Assembly: GCA_919902745.1 (NCBI GenBank)
Contig: CAKKRN010000301.1
Span: 1-15,137, forward strand
Origin: Syntrophaceae bacterium
Lineage (GTDB): Bacteria; Desulfobacterota; Syntrophia; Syntrophales; UBA5619
DNA: 15,137 nt
Direction of reading: 5' to 3'
The notes beneath the pieces were generated by a model. That model ran no database searches and was not told where the DNA came from. It saw only the letters and a list, made by a program, of their open reading frames with translations. Both the position numbers and the translations under genes were made by a program. This document shows, piece after piece, positions 1-7,077 of this stretch (position 1 is the first letter of the stretch; each line of letters begins with the position of its first letter).

Positions 1-5
1 ACCCT

Positions 6-1421
6 ATGATCCGAAAACTGGATTCATTTTTTGAACCTCGCAGCGTTGCGGTGATCGGAGCGACCTCGGGTCGCCACAAACCGGGCAATGATATCCTTCT
101 GAATATCGCGGCCAACGGTTATTCGGGAGAACTTTACCTCGTCAATCCCAAGGGCGGCGAGATCATGGGGAAGAGGGTCCACTGTTCCATCGGCGATCTT
201 CCCGAGGGGATCGATCTCGCCGTGATCATTCTTCCCGCAATACAAAATCCCCAGGCGATCAGAGAATGTGCACTTAGGGGAATCAACGCGATTGTGCTGG
301 CGGCCGGGGGATTTTCCGAAGTGGACGAGGAGGGGCGGCTCCTGCAGGCGGAACTCGAAGCGGTTGTGAAGGAGACGGGCGTCCGGGTCATCGGGCCGAA
401 CACCTCCGGGGTGACCTCCACCCCGTTCAATTTTACATCGAGCTTTTTTCCGCTGGGGCGGATCCCGAGGGGTCCTATCTCCTATATCGCCCAGACGGGC
501 AACTTTGCCACGCACACCATGCGTTATATCGCCACAGCGGAGCACTACGGCGTGGCGCGCGTCGTCGGTATCGGCAACAAGGTCGATGTGGATGAGAGCG
601 ATGTCCTCGAATATTATGCAACGGACCCGGAGACCGAGGCCATTTTTGTCTATCTGGAGAGCCTGAAAAGTCCGAGGCGTTTTCTCGAGATCGCGCGGGA
701 GACCACCCGGCGCAAACCGATCATCATGCTGAAAGGGGGGAGCACCAAGGGCGGTTCGCACGCCGCCGGGGCGCACACCGCCGCGCTGGCCTCCGATGAT
801 CGCATCATTGACGGGGCGTTGAAACAGGCCGGCATTGCCAGGATTTATAAGTACTCCCATCTGATCCTTGCGGCGAAGGCCCTGTCCGCCATGCCGCTCC
901 CGAGGGGAAACCGCGTGAGTTATCTGGCGCCTTCGGGGGCCATGCTTGTGGCGATGACCGACATGTGCCAGAAGTACTGGAACCTGGAAGTGCCGGCCCT
1001 GGAGGAATCCGGCCGCAAGCGCCTGCAGGAGATCAGCCCGCCGTACATCCGCATGCGCAATCCCGTGGACATATGGCCGTCGGCCATTGTACATGGGATC
1101 GAATTCGCGTACCGGGAGGGGATGGAAGCGGTTTTGAAGGATCCCCATATCGACGCCGTTGTTCCGATTCTGATGATCACGGATGAGACCGGGGTTCCCG
1201 ATCTCCAGTTCATCGTGGATCTCGCCCGGAGGTATCCGGAAAAACCGATCTACGCCACCTTCAGTGCGGAAAAAAAGCATATGGAGGCCGCCAAGGCGTT
1301 TCTGGAACCGAGGGGCGTACCGACTTTCCCGATGATCGAGGAGCCGTTCGAAGTTCTTTCCGTATTGACGCAGTGCCGCCGGTACATGGATCGCGACGCC
1401 GGAAAAAAGGGTGCGATATGA
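6..1421 (+). CDS. NDP (ADP)-forming acyl-CoA synthetase, alpha (CoA-binding) subunit
   Basis: This 471-residue protein is the alpha subunit of an NDP-forming acyl-CoA synthetase, which interconverts acyl-CoA + ADP + Pi with acid + CoA + ATP in the cytoplasm. The N-terminal CoA-binding Rossmann domain starts with FEPRSVAVIGAT (9-20). GPNTSG (130-135) replaces the more usual GPNC.G, and the ligase domain carries AQTGN (162-166). His257 in GAHTAALA (255-262) is the expected phosphohistidine, and Glu218 (YLES) the expected stabilising acid; both fall at the positions I recall for the Pyrococcus enzyme. The C-terminus holds a second CoA-ligase-like domain (about 300-460). The length fits a free alpha subunit rather than the alpha-beta fusion common in bacteria. 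The stop overlaps the beta-subunit start as ATGA. The start gives a typical family N-terminus, but its ribosome site lies outside the window. Acyl substrate unknown; acetate, propionate or aryl acids are possible. Confidence 0.92.
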   Translation: MIRKLDSFFEPRSVAVIGATSGRHKPGNDILLNIAANGYSGELYLVNPKGGEIMGKRVHCSIGDLPEGIDLAVIILPAIQNPQAIRECALRGINAIVLAAGGFSEVDEEGRLLQAELEAVVKETGVRVIGPNTSGVTSTPFNFTSSFFPLGRIPRGPISYIAQTGNFATHTMRYIATAEHYGVARVVGIGNKVDVDESDVLEYYATDPETEAIFVYLESLKSPRRFLEIARETTRRKPIIMLKGGSTKGGSHAAGAHTAALASDDRIIDGALKQAGIARIYKYSHLILAAKALSAMPLPRGNRVSYLAPSGAMLVAMTDMCQKYWNLEVPALEESGRKRLQEISPPYIRMRNPVDIWPSAIVHGIEFAYREGMEAVLKDPHIDAVVPILMITDETGVPDLQFIVDLARRYPEKPIYATFSAEKKHMEAAKAFLEPRGVPTFPMIEEPFEVLSVLTQCRRYMDRDAGKKGAI

Positions 1422-2116
1422 AAGAAATAGAGAACCTGTTGAAAGAGGCGATGGGGCAAAACCGCCGGACCCTTTCGGAATATGAGAGCAGCCGTCTGCT
1501 TGCGGCTTACGGGATTCCGACAGCGAAGGGGGTTCTGGCGCGGGGTTGGGATGAGGTGAAAAAGGCCGCCGCTAAGATCGGCTACCCGGTGGTGCTGAAG
1601 GTCTGTTCTCCGGAGGTGAGCCACAAGACCGAAAGCGGTCTGGTGGCGGTCAATCTGCGCAGTGAGACGGATCTCGAAGCGGCCTTCAAACGGATCGGCG
1701 AAGCGTCCCCCGTGAAGGATGCGGACTGTCTCGTTCAGGAGATGGTGAAGGGCGGGCGGGAACTGGTGATCGGGATGGTCCGCGATCCCCAGTTCGGTCC
1801 CTGTGTCATGTTCGGGCTGGGGGGGATATTGACCGAAATCCTGGGCGATGTCACATTTCGACCGGCGCCGCTGGTTGAATCGGATGCCATGGAGATGCTG
1901 ATGGAGATCCGCGGGAACAAGATTCTCGGCGCCGTCCGGGGCATGGAGGCCGTGGATTTGGATTCCCTGGTGCAATGCCTCATGGCAATGGGCAAGATCG
2001 GCATGGCGCATGAAGAAATTCAGGCGATAGACGTAAACCCATTGATTGTAAGGGGAAACAGTCCTATCGCCGTGGATGCCCTTGTGATCCTGAAAGAAGG
2101 AGTAGGGTGTATCTGA
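1418..2116 (+). CDS. NDP (ADP)-forming acyl-CoA synthetase, beta (ATP-grasp) subunit
   Basis: This 232-residue protein is the ATP-grasp subunit partnering the gene just upstream; it transfers phosphate between the enzyme histidine and ADP. After an N-terminal helix, SRLLAAYGIPTAKG opens the ATP-grasp fold. CSPEVSHKTESG (63-74) carries His69, the counterpart of the second, shuttle histidine (His71 in the Pyrococcus beta subunit). The family hallmark GRELVIGMVRDPQFGP, then VMFGLGGILTEIL, follows, and IDVNPLIV near the end gives the metal-binding Asp/Asn-Pro element. The length equals a stand-alone beta subunit. I chose the ATG at 1418 because it overlaps the alpha stop (ATGA), follows a purine-rich GGAAAAAAGGG stretch and gives the normal N-terminus; an in-frame ATG at 1373 lies deep inside the alpha gene and adds only unrelated residues. 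The overlap implies translational coupling and 1:1 subunits. Confidence 0.92.
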   Translation: MKEIENLLKEAMGQNRRTLSEYESSRLLAAYGIPTAKGVLARGWDEVKKAAAKIGYPVVLKVCSPEVSHKTESGLVAVNLRSETDLEAAFKRIGEASPVKDADCLVQEMVKGGRELVIGMVRDPQFGPCVMFGLGGILTEILGDVTFRPAPLVESDAMEMLMEIRGNKILGAVRGMEAVDLDSLVQCLMAMGKIGMAHEEIQAIDVNPLIVRGNSPIAVDALVILKEGVGCI

Positions 2117-2305
2117 ACCCATCTCCGAAGGCCTCCCGGAAGATGTCCATCAGGACCGAATGGTCCAGACACTTCCTCCTAAAGGGCGCTTTGGATCTTC
2201 TCCCGCCGCTTCTGAGTAACTTCAAGCGATTCAATATGGGTCATTGCCATGAGCTGAGTGAAGCCGAGGCGGAGGCTCGAAACCGTTGTGTTTCTGCACC
2301 AGTGT
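2117..2305. other. no recognisable gene, 5' flank of a transposase relic
   Basis: Nothing recognisable lies between the synthetase stop and the start of transposase homology. A 96-codon open frame at 2107-2397 runs through it, but it overlaps the synthetase end, lacks a ribosome site and shows no family motif. Probably eroded DNA left by the insertion sequence or by the rearrangement that truncated it. Confidence 0.5.
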
Positions 2306-2848
2306 CATGGATGGAAGAAGGCGCGTCGCTTCGTGGCGATAAGAAAGCTGGTGGCTGTCCAGACGGAAGGGGTGTTCTTTCCCATGCCGCAATATGAGTT
2401 CTTCTGCTATGTGACGAATCTCCCCCATGCTCCTTGGCATATTCATAAGCTGTATGGTCAGAGAGCCACCAGTGAAAACTGGATCTCCTGGTGCAAGAGC
2501 CAGATGGCCTCCGGCACCATCCGCACCGGCGTCTTCTGGGCCAATTCCGCCATTTTCCAGAGCTGCATCCTGGCATACAACCTGATGGTCTGGATGATGT
2601 GGCTGACTTCCGAGAAAAGTTTTCATGAAGAACCTGAACAATCCTTTCTGGTGACCCTCCTTGTCTTTTCTCTTTTTACATTTACCATCGTCAGAAGGGA
2701 AATGACATATCAGTCCGTGATAAAATCGCTTCTGAAGGTAGAACCTTTCGAGGTCAGAGATGAGACCGTTGCCAGGCAGATCAACCATGTGCGGGTTTAC
2801 GAACTCCTCGGTCAGCAATCGCGCCAAGACCGACCGGAATCCCCATAA
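2258..2848 (+). pseudogene. IS1380/IS4-superfamily transposase, C-terminal relic
   Basis: This open frame of 196 codons holds only the last third of a DDE transposase. Homology begins near residue 17 (GWKKARRFVAIRKL, about 2306) and runs to about residue 125. The YREK signature of the IS4 superfamily is intact with exact spacing (Y-x2-R-x3-E-x6-K): Tyr66, Arg69, Glu73, Lys80. Glu73 would be the third catalytic acid. The following hydrophobic stretch (NSAIFQSCILAYNL, 96-109) is also typical of IS1380-type enzymes. The two catalytic aspartates and the N-terminal DNA-binding domain are missing, and the tail after residue 125 no longer resembles the family. I saw no convincing terminal inverted repeats. 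The piece is dead; the assignment to IS1380 rather than another IS4-superfamily branch is from memory of the family sequence. Confidence 0.8.
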
Positions 2849-2941
2849 ACGCAATATCACTCCCCCCGGCGCTAATATTCCTTTGACATACAAGACAGTC
2901 CTTCAAATACGCCCTAAATAAAAAAGCAGTAAATCCTTGTC

Positions 2942-3961
2942 TTACCGCCAGTGGACCATGGGTAAACCTGGAACTACTGAGGGGAAAAACGGGATGCGAG
3001 TACCCTTGAGGCTGCCAATATAGGCCGTGCGAAGATCGGCGCCGCCGAATGTGATACTGGCAAACCAGGGGGCCATCGTGCCGCCGGCAGCCAGCATCAT
3101 CTCCGGGGTCAGGCGGTCTTCGACAAAGGCCTTTTCCATGGCAAGAGAAGCCTCCTCATTCCCATCGTCAAGAATAATGTGGAACTCCCCTTCCGGGGTT
3201 AAAAAGAAGAGTTGGTCCGCCATAATCAGGGTTCCCCATAAATTCCCGAAAGCGTCGAATGCAATGCCGTCAGGGAAGCCGAACCGGCCCAGCTTGGAAG
3301 GGCCGAAAATTTCCCGCTGCGACAGAGATCCGTCTGCCGCCACCTTCATGCGGGAGATGCACTGCCCAGTGGTCTCAACAATATACAGATATTCTTCCTC
3401 GGCATCCAGGCGAATTTCATTGGTAAACCGAAATCCGTTGGCGACGATCCTGATCCCTTTTTCATCCACCAGGGCAATATATCCGTCCGCCACCTTGGGA
3501 CTCATAGCCTTCATCCAGTTTTGTATGCGAGTGGAAACCGTCAACCAAATCCGGTTTTTGCGATCCCGTAGGACAAAATTCACCTTGCCGATGGGTTGCC
3601 CGTCAATCCGGTCGTGGAGAGTTCTGGTTACCCCGTCACGCCTCATGACTTCGAGCAAGTCCGTACCAAAATTGGAAATTAAAATATCCCCATTTTCCGC
3701 AAAGGCCAATCCATTGGGCAATGTCCCCCGGGTGAAGCGACTCGCCTCATCGGCCGTTTCCTGGAAGGCGGCCGCAAAGGCCTGGGTAACTATTTCCTGC
3801 TTTCCATCCGGCATGATTTTCACCACTCCCCCACGGGCATCGGCAGTCCAAAGGGTGCCATCCGGCTCCGCGAGAATACATTCTGGACGCTGCAGATCAT
3901 GGCCCACATATCTAATTTCAGAACGATCGACTTGAAATCCTATCATCGGGTTCTTCGCCAC
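2942..3961 (-). CDS. SMP-30/gluconolactonase-family hydrolase (putative lactonase)
   Basis: This 339-residue beta-propeller protein belongs to the SMP-30/gluconolactonase/LRE family, whose members are divalent-metal lactonases or related esterases. The expected metal and substrate ligands are visible: Glu27 in RPECILAEPDG, Asn127 in GKVNFV, Asn181 in FTNEIRLD and Asp231 in FPDGIAFD. The Asn181-Asp231 distance (50) equals that of human SMP-30 (Asn154-Asp204). Repeated blade motifs such as PDGTLWTAD, ENGDILISN and FGNLWGT are seen. No signal peptide, so probably cytoplasmic. The start is GTG at 3961, chosen because a strong GGGAGG lies seven bases upstream. It is transcribed divergently from the TrmB-family regulator across a 364-bp AT-rich region, which suggests shared control with the catabolic cluster. 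It is somewhat longer than SMP-30 (about 300) and ends in GLPMVHW. The true substrate, a lactone or other ester, is unknown. Confidence 0.88.
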   Translation of the reverse strand: MAKNPMIGFQVDRSEIRYVGHDLQRPECILAEPDGTLWTADARGGVVKIMPDGKQEIVTQAFAAAFQETADEASRFTRGTLPNGLAFAENGDILISNFGTDLLEVMRRDGVTRTLHDRIDGQPIGKVNFVLRDRKNRIWLTVSTRIQNWMKAMSPKVADGYIALVDEKGIRIVANGFRFTNEIRLDAEEEYLYIVETTGQCISRMKVAADGSLSQREIFGPSKLGRFGFPDGIAFDAFGNLWGTLIMADQLFFLTPEGEFHIILDDGNEEASLAMEKAFVEDRLTPEMMLAAGGTMAPWFASITFGGADLRTAYIGSLKGTRIPFFPSVVPGLPMVHWR

Positions 3962-4049
3962 GGCACACCTCCCAAAAAATCAAAAAGCGCTTTCGGTAGA
4001 TTTTTTAACATTCAGGGAAAGAATCTAATTCATAAGTACGCTGGTTATT

Positions 4050-4078
4050 TTTCTATCAAATTCATAGAGGAAGGTCAA
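4050..4078 (-). promoter_or_regulatory. candidate sigma-70 promoter for the SMP-30 gene
   Basis: On the minus strand TTGACC (4078-4073) and TAGAAA (4055-4050) are separated by 17 bases, giving 5/6 and 4/6 matches to the consensus. Predicted transcription would begin about 80 bases before the GTG start. AT-rich DNA yields such matches by chance, so this is tentative. Confidence 0.25.
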
Positions 4079-4203
4079 CAGTTTCCCCACACAGTTTTCC
4101 CAAACATTGCCCCTCTTCACTTTTAATGATTTGTTTTTTTGATGAGAGTTTTGATTGGGCGTAGTGATCCGAACTTCATGACTTTCTTATGATTTTATAG
4201 AAG

Positions 4204-4241
4204 TGAGGAAAAATGAGAAAAGACTGAGAAAAGACTTGACA
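4204..4241 (+). promoter_or_regulatory. tandem 11-bp direct repeats abutting a perfect -35 box (candidate operator)
   Basis: TGAGAAAAGAC occurs twice head to tail (4214-4224 and 4225-4235), preceded by a degenerate copy, TGAGGAAAAA (4204-4213). The last exact copy runs directly into TTGACA (4236-4241), a perfect -35 element. The -10 region after 16-18 bases is poor (about 4258-4265). The 11-bp period is one helical turn, so bound proteins would lie on one face of the DNA. A weak -10 with abutting repeats fits either an activator-dependent promoter or a repressor operator. The TrmB-family protein encoded next door is the obvious candidate ligand. Confidence 0.45.
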
Positions 4242-4325
4242 AGCAGACGCAACTCATGAACACTACCCACGTAGTAAAGGAGACCGCCGCGGAGATTTCA
4301 TCAGCCATCTCAAAACAGGACGGAC

Positions 4326-5138
4326 ATGGAACAAGCATTTGGCGACATATTCCAGGCTACGGTGGAAGCCCTTAACAGCATGGGCCTGACGATCTATGAA
4401 GCGAAGGCCTACTTGGCCCTCCTGCAGAAGCACCCCTCCCGCGGCCAAGAGATAAGCCGCCGTTCAGGCGTCCCGGGCCCCAAGATTTACGAAACCCTGA
4501 ATCGCATGATGCAAAAGGGACTGGTGGCCGTTTTAGATACGGACCCTCAGATGTATTCTCCCCTGCCTTACCATGAATTCCTCACGCGTAAAAAGAATGA
4601 GTTCAAGATCACCGAGCAGATCTTAACCGCCAATCTCGGAAAGATTTCCATTCCCCCCGCCGACATCACCGTCTGGCAATTGACGGATCACGACATTCTG
4701 ATCGGCAAGTCCCGGGAACTCATCGACGGGGCACGGAAAACAGTGTTGATGAGCCTTTGGCAGCCGCAGGGAACGCTTCTGGAAAAAAGTCTTGCCGCGG
4801 CCCAGCAGCGGGGGGTCAAGATCATTTCCATCCAGTTCGGACCGGAGAGCATAGAAATCGGCAAGGTTTTTCATCATATCCAGATAGATACAGTTTACGA
4901 GCGCCACAGCGGGGAGTTGACGATAGTAGTCGATGAATCCGTCGGCCTGTTCATGAGCCAACCCCCGGGCCGGGAGTGGAACGGTTTCTGGACCACCAAC
5001 CCCGGCGTGGTCAAGCTCATGACCAACTACATCCGCCACGACATCTATTCGAACAAACTGATTTATCGTTTTGAAGAAGCTATAAAGATCGAATACGGGG
5101 ACCAGTTACAGACACTGCTCAACCTTGAGATGGATTGA
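4326..5138 (+). CDS. TrmB-family transcriptional regulator
   Basis: This 270-residue protein has an N-terminal winged helix-turn-helix of the TrmB type (about 15-80: LTIYEAKAYLALL, then EISRRSGVPGPKIYETLNRM, then the wing to PQMYSPLP). A linker helix follows, then the TrmB C-terminal regulatory domain (about 112-250), a phospholipase-D-like fold without an obvious HKD catalytic motif. TrmB proteins are best known in archaea as sensors of sugars; bacterial members are fewer and mostly of unknown ligand. ATG 4326 is preceded by AGGA with five bases spacing and is the first possible start after an in-frame stop at 4275. It heads the rightward catabolic cluster and is divergent from the SMP-30 gene, so it is probably the pathway-specific regulator, with the inducer likely the imported compound or a CoA derivative (inference). 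Confidence 0.85.
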   Translation: MEQAFGDIFQATVEALNSMGLTIYEAKAYLALLQKHPSRGQEISRRSGVPGPKIYETLNRMMQKGLVAVLDTDPQMYSPLPYHEFLTRKKNEFKITEQILTANLGKISIPPADITVWQLTDHDILIGKSRELIDGARKTVLMSLWQPQGTLLEKSLAAAQQRGVKIISIQFGPESIEIGKVFHHIQIDTVYERHSGELTIVVDESVGLFMSQPPGREWNGFWTTNPGVVKLMTNYIRHDIYSNKLIYRFEEAIKIEYGDQLQTLLNLEMD

Positions 5139-5186
5139 GGGCCGGCGAGCAAAGAAACGCAGACCGGTCACGAAATCAGTGTCACA

Positions 5187-5209
5187 GGCCATAAGAAAGG
5201 AGATTGGCC
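5187..5209 (+). promoter_or_regulatory. ribosome-binding site held in a small hairpin loop upstream of the BKACE gene
   Basis: GGCCA (5187-5191) and TGGCC (5205-5209) can pair, placing AAAGGAGA (5196-5203) in a 13-base loop. The AGGAG is 13 bases from the chosen ATG at 5216, an unusually long gap that the hairpin would bridge only partly. It is one base from a TTG at 5204, which is too close, and this is why ATG 5216 is preferred. A five-pair stem is weak. Confidence 0.25.
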
Positions 5210-5215
5210 GTCACA

Positions 5216-6136
5216 ATGGAAAAAAGAATTATCACCGCCGCCCTGACCGGGGCCATCCACACCCCCAGCATGTCCCCCCATCTTCCTGTCACCCCGGAAG
5301 AACTCATCGACGAGGCGGTCAGGGCGTATGAGGCGGGGGCGGCCGTCGCTCATGTCCATGTCCGGAACCCCCAAACGGGCCTCCCCTGCGCCGATCAGGA
5401 TATCTTCCGGACCTTTGCCGAAGGGGTCAGGAAGCGGTGCGATATGGTTGTCTGCTGCACGACGGGCGGCCGTCTCGGCGAGCCGGTGGAGAACCGCGTG
5501 CGGGTCGTATCCAGCCTGTCGCCGGAATTGGCGACCCTCAACGCCGGTTCCCTGAATTTCGCCCTCTTCCACATCGCCGATAACGTCCAGACCTGGACCT
5601 ACGATTGGGAAAAGTCTTATCTTCAGGCGACGGAGGACTTCATCTTCCCCAACACCTTCCTGACCATGCGGCAGTTCCTGGAAAAATTCGCCGTCCAGGG
5701 AACGAAGCCGGAATTTGAGATTTACGATGCCGGAATGATCAACAATCTGGCCTTCCTCATCGAGAAGGGCCATGTCCGTAAACCCGTTTATCTCCAGTTT
5801 GTCATGGGGATTCTCGGCGGCATCCCCGCTACGATCGAAAACTTCGTCTTCCTACTGGAGAGCGCCCGCAAGGCCATCGGCGATTTTCAGTTTTCCGTTT
5901 GCGCCGCCGGCAAGGCACAGTTCAGCCTTTGTACGACCTCCTTGATGATGGGCGGACACGCCCGGGTCGGCCTGGAAGATAACCTCTATCTCGAAAAGGG
6001 GCAGTTGGCGAAAAGCAATGCGGAGCAGGTGGCCAAGATCGTCCGCATCGCCCGGGAATTCGGCATCGAACCGGCGACGCCGTCGGAAGCGCGGCAGATC
6101 CTCGGATTGAAAGGGATAGACAAGGTAAATTTTTAA
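5216..6136 (+). CDS. BKACE (beta-keto acid cleavage enzyme, DUF849 family)
   Basis: This 306-residue TIM-barrel enzyme belongs to the BKACE family, named after Kce (3-keto-5-aminohexanoate cleavage enzyme). Family members react a beta-keto acid with acetyl-CoA to give acetoacetate and a new acyl-CoA. The zinc ligands His46 and His48 (HVHVRNPQTG) sit at the same numbers as in Kce. The third ligand and catalytic acid appear as Glu254 and Asp255, with Arg250 preceding, keeping the R-x3-E-D pattern of Kce (226/230/231) after a net 24-residue insertion. LNAGSLNF, GGRLGEP and FVMGILGGIPAT are further hallmarks. Residue 14, a substrate-contacting Glu in Kce, is Ile here (TGAIHTPS), so the amino-hexanoate substrate is unlikely. 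Start ATG 5216 gives the usual N-terminus MEKRIITAAL. It lies between the regulator and a cyclase-family hydrolase, in the same operon. Actual substrate unknown. Confidence 0.9.
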   Translation: MEKRIITAALTGAIHTPSMSPHLPVTPEELIDEAVRAYEAGAAVAHVHVRNPQTGLPCADQDIFRTFAEGVRKRCDMVVCCTTGGRLGEPVENRVRVVSSLSPELATLNAGSLNFALFHIADNVQTWTYDWEKSYLQATEDFIFPNTFLTMRQFLEKFAVQGTKPEFEIYDAGMINNLAFLIEKGHVRKPVYLQFVMGILGGIPATIENFVFLLESARKAIGDFQFSVCAAGKAQFSLCTTSLMMGGHARVGLEDNLYLEKGQLAKSNAEQVAKIVRIAREFGIEPATPSEARQILGLKGIDKVNF

Positions 6137-6258
6137 CGACATTGTAAAAAGTCCATATGCTGTGTTACGCACCACCCTTCGTCACTGCGACGGACGAAAA
6201 AGTCCGCCTCATTCCTCAGGGTTTGCGCGCCTTGCCTCTCGAGCTTTTTACTTCGTCG
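6137..6258. repeat. intergenic inverted-repeat element, about 122 bp
   Basis: The gap between the BKACE and cyclase genes is a long imperfect inverted repeat. The left end CGACATTGTAAAAAG (6137-6151) matches the complement of the right end CTTTTTACTTCGTCG (6244-6258) at 12 of 15 positions, and pairing continues inward less perfectly. A central stem CGGAC (6191-6195) / GTCCG (6202-6206) closes a six-base loop. I recall similar elements, with TAAAAAGTCC ends and a central GTACGAAAAAGTAC-type hairpin, scattered in syntrophic deltaproteobacterial genomes. That is memory, not a search. It lies inside the presumed operon and could act as an RNA hairpin or a miniature non-autonomous mobile element. 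Confidence 0.65.
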
Positions 6259-6282
6259 TCTAAATAAGGAGGAAAATTGAAA

Positions 6283-7062
6283 ATGGGAAAGCGATTCGTC
6301 GATCTGAGCATTGCCATTGAAGCGGCGCTCCCCTGCGATCCCCCCATGATGATTCCCAAGATCGAATACGTCGATCATGCGCTGGGGGCAACGCAGATGC
6401 TCGATTTCTTTCCCGGCATCCGCCGGGACCAGCTACCCGGCGGACTCGGCTGGGCGCTGGAATTCCTGACCCTCACGACCCACAGCGGGACTCACTTAGA
6501 CGCCCCTTACCATTACCACCCCACGCAGGATAAAGGAAAACACGCCCTTACCATTGACGAGGTGCCCCTCGCCTGGTGCATGAGCGACGGCGTCCTCCTC
6601 GACTTCCGCCACAAGGGAGACGGCGAGCGGATTACCGCGGCAGACGTCAAAAACGAACTGGAGAGAATCGGCTATGAGCTCAAGCCCCTCGATATCGTGC
6701 TCATTCAGACCGGGGCCGACGCCGCCTGGGGAACGCCCCAATATCTCGTCAAGGGACCCGGCATGACCAGGGAAAGCACCCTCTTCCTAACGGAAAGGGG
6801 CGTAAAAGTGGTCGGCATCGACGCCTGGAGCTGGGATCGCCCCCTGCCCTTCCTGGCCCAGGAATTCAAGGAAAAAGGGGACCCGAAAGTAGTCTGGGAG
6901 GCCCACTTTGCCGGTATCGAAGCGGGGTATTGCCATATGGAAAAGATGGCGAATCTCGCAGCCATCGGCCGGCTCCACGGCTTTACGGTATGCTGCTTTC
7001 CCGTCAAGATCAAAGGGGCTTCGGCCGGCTGGTGCCGGCCGGTGGCCATTATCGACGCATAA
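6283..7062 (+). CDS. cyclase-family (KynB-like) metal-dependent hydrolase
   Basis: This 259-residue protein belongs to the cyclase superfamily (PF04199), which includes kynurenine formamidase KynB and isatin hydrolase; members hydrolyse amides or strained rings with bound metal. The signature THSGTHLDAPYH supplies His67, His71, Asp73 and His77. His208 (WEAHF) and Glu220 (CHMEKMANL) lie 12 residues apart, the same spacing as the second metal-site pair His160/Glu172 I recall for KynB. KVVGIDAWSWDRP is a family element. It is longer than KynB (about 208), with an N-terminal extension and an insertion around 183-206, so kynurenine formamidase activity should not be assumed. AAGGAGG (6266-6272) precedes ATG 6283 by ten bases; a TTG at 6277 is possible but only four bases away. 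Neighbours suggest a hydrolytic ring- or amide-opening step before or after BKACE cleavage. No signal peptide. Confidence 0.87.
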   Translation: MGKRFVDLSIAIEAALPCDPPMMIPKIEYVDHALGATQMLDFFPGIRRDQLPGGLGWALEFLTLTTHSGTHLDAPYHYHPTQDKGKHALTIDEVPLAWCMSDGVLLDFRHKGDGERITAADVKNELERIGYELKPLDIVLIQTGADAAWGTPQYLVKGPGMTRESTLFLTERGVKVVGIDAWSWDRPLPFLAQEFKEKGDPKVVWEAHFAGIEAGYCHMEKMANLAAIGRLHGFTVCCFPVKIKGASAGWCRPVAIIDA

Positions 7063-7077
7063 GGACAAACCGAAAGT

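Larger units (their letters stand above)
3962..4325. promoter_or_regulatory. AT-rich divergent control region
   Basis: These 364 bases separate the leftward SMP-30 gene from the rightward TrmB-family gene and contain no believable gene. The base composition is clearly more AT-rich than the flanks. It holds a candidate promoter for each side and a set of direct repeats next to the rightward -35 element (separate entries). An AAAGGAG at 4276-4282 is too far from the regulator start to serve it, and a TAA at 4275 closes the regulator frame with no start codon before 4326. Confidence 0.6.

Noticed and set aside
24..1280. Long minus-strand open frame (418 codons) opposite the alpha subunit
   Set aside because: Composition is low-complexity and rich in Arg, Gly and His, with no family motif; it is the shadow of a convincing plus-strand enzyme gene.
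2231..2893. Minus-strand 220-codon open frame across the transposase relic
   Set aside because: The plus strand shows the exact YREK motif; the minus frame has no motif and no ribosome site.
2895..2942. AAGACA/TGTCTT pairing downstream of the SMP-30 stop as a terminator
   Set aside because: The arms are only six bases and far apart, and no T-tract follows.
3027..3935. Plus-strand open frame of 302 codons opposite the SMP-30 gene
   Set aside because: Ser/Arg/Pro-rich antisense shadow; the minus strand carries all lactonase ligands and a strong ribosome site.
4276..4325. AAAGGAG at 4276 as the start signal of a longer regulator or a leader peptide
   Set aside because: The regulator frame has a stop at 4275 and no start codon before 4326, and no open leader frame begins at a suitable distance.
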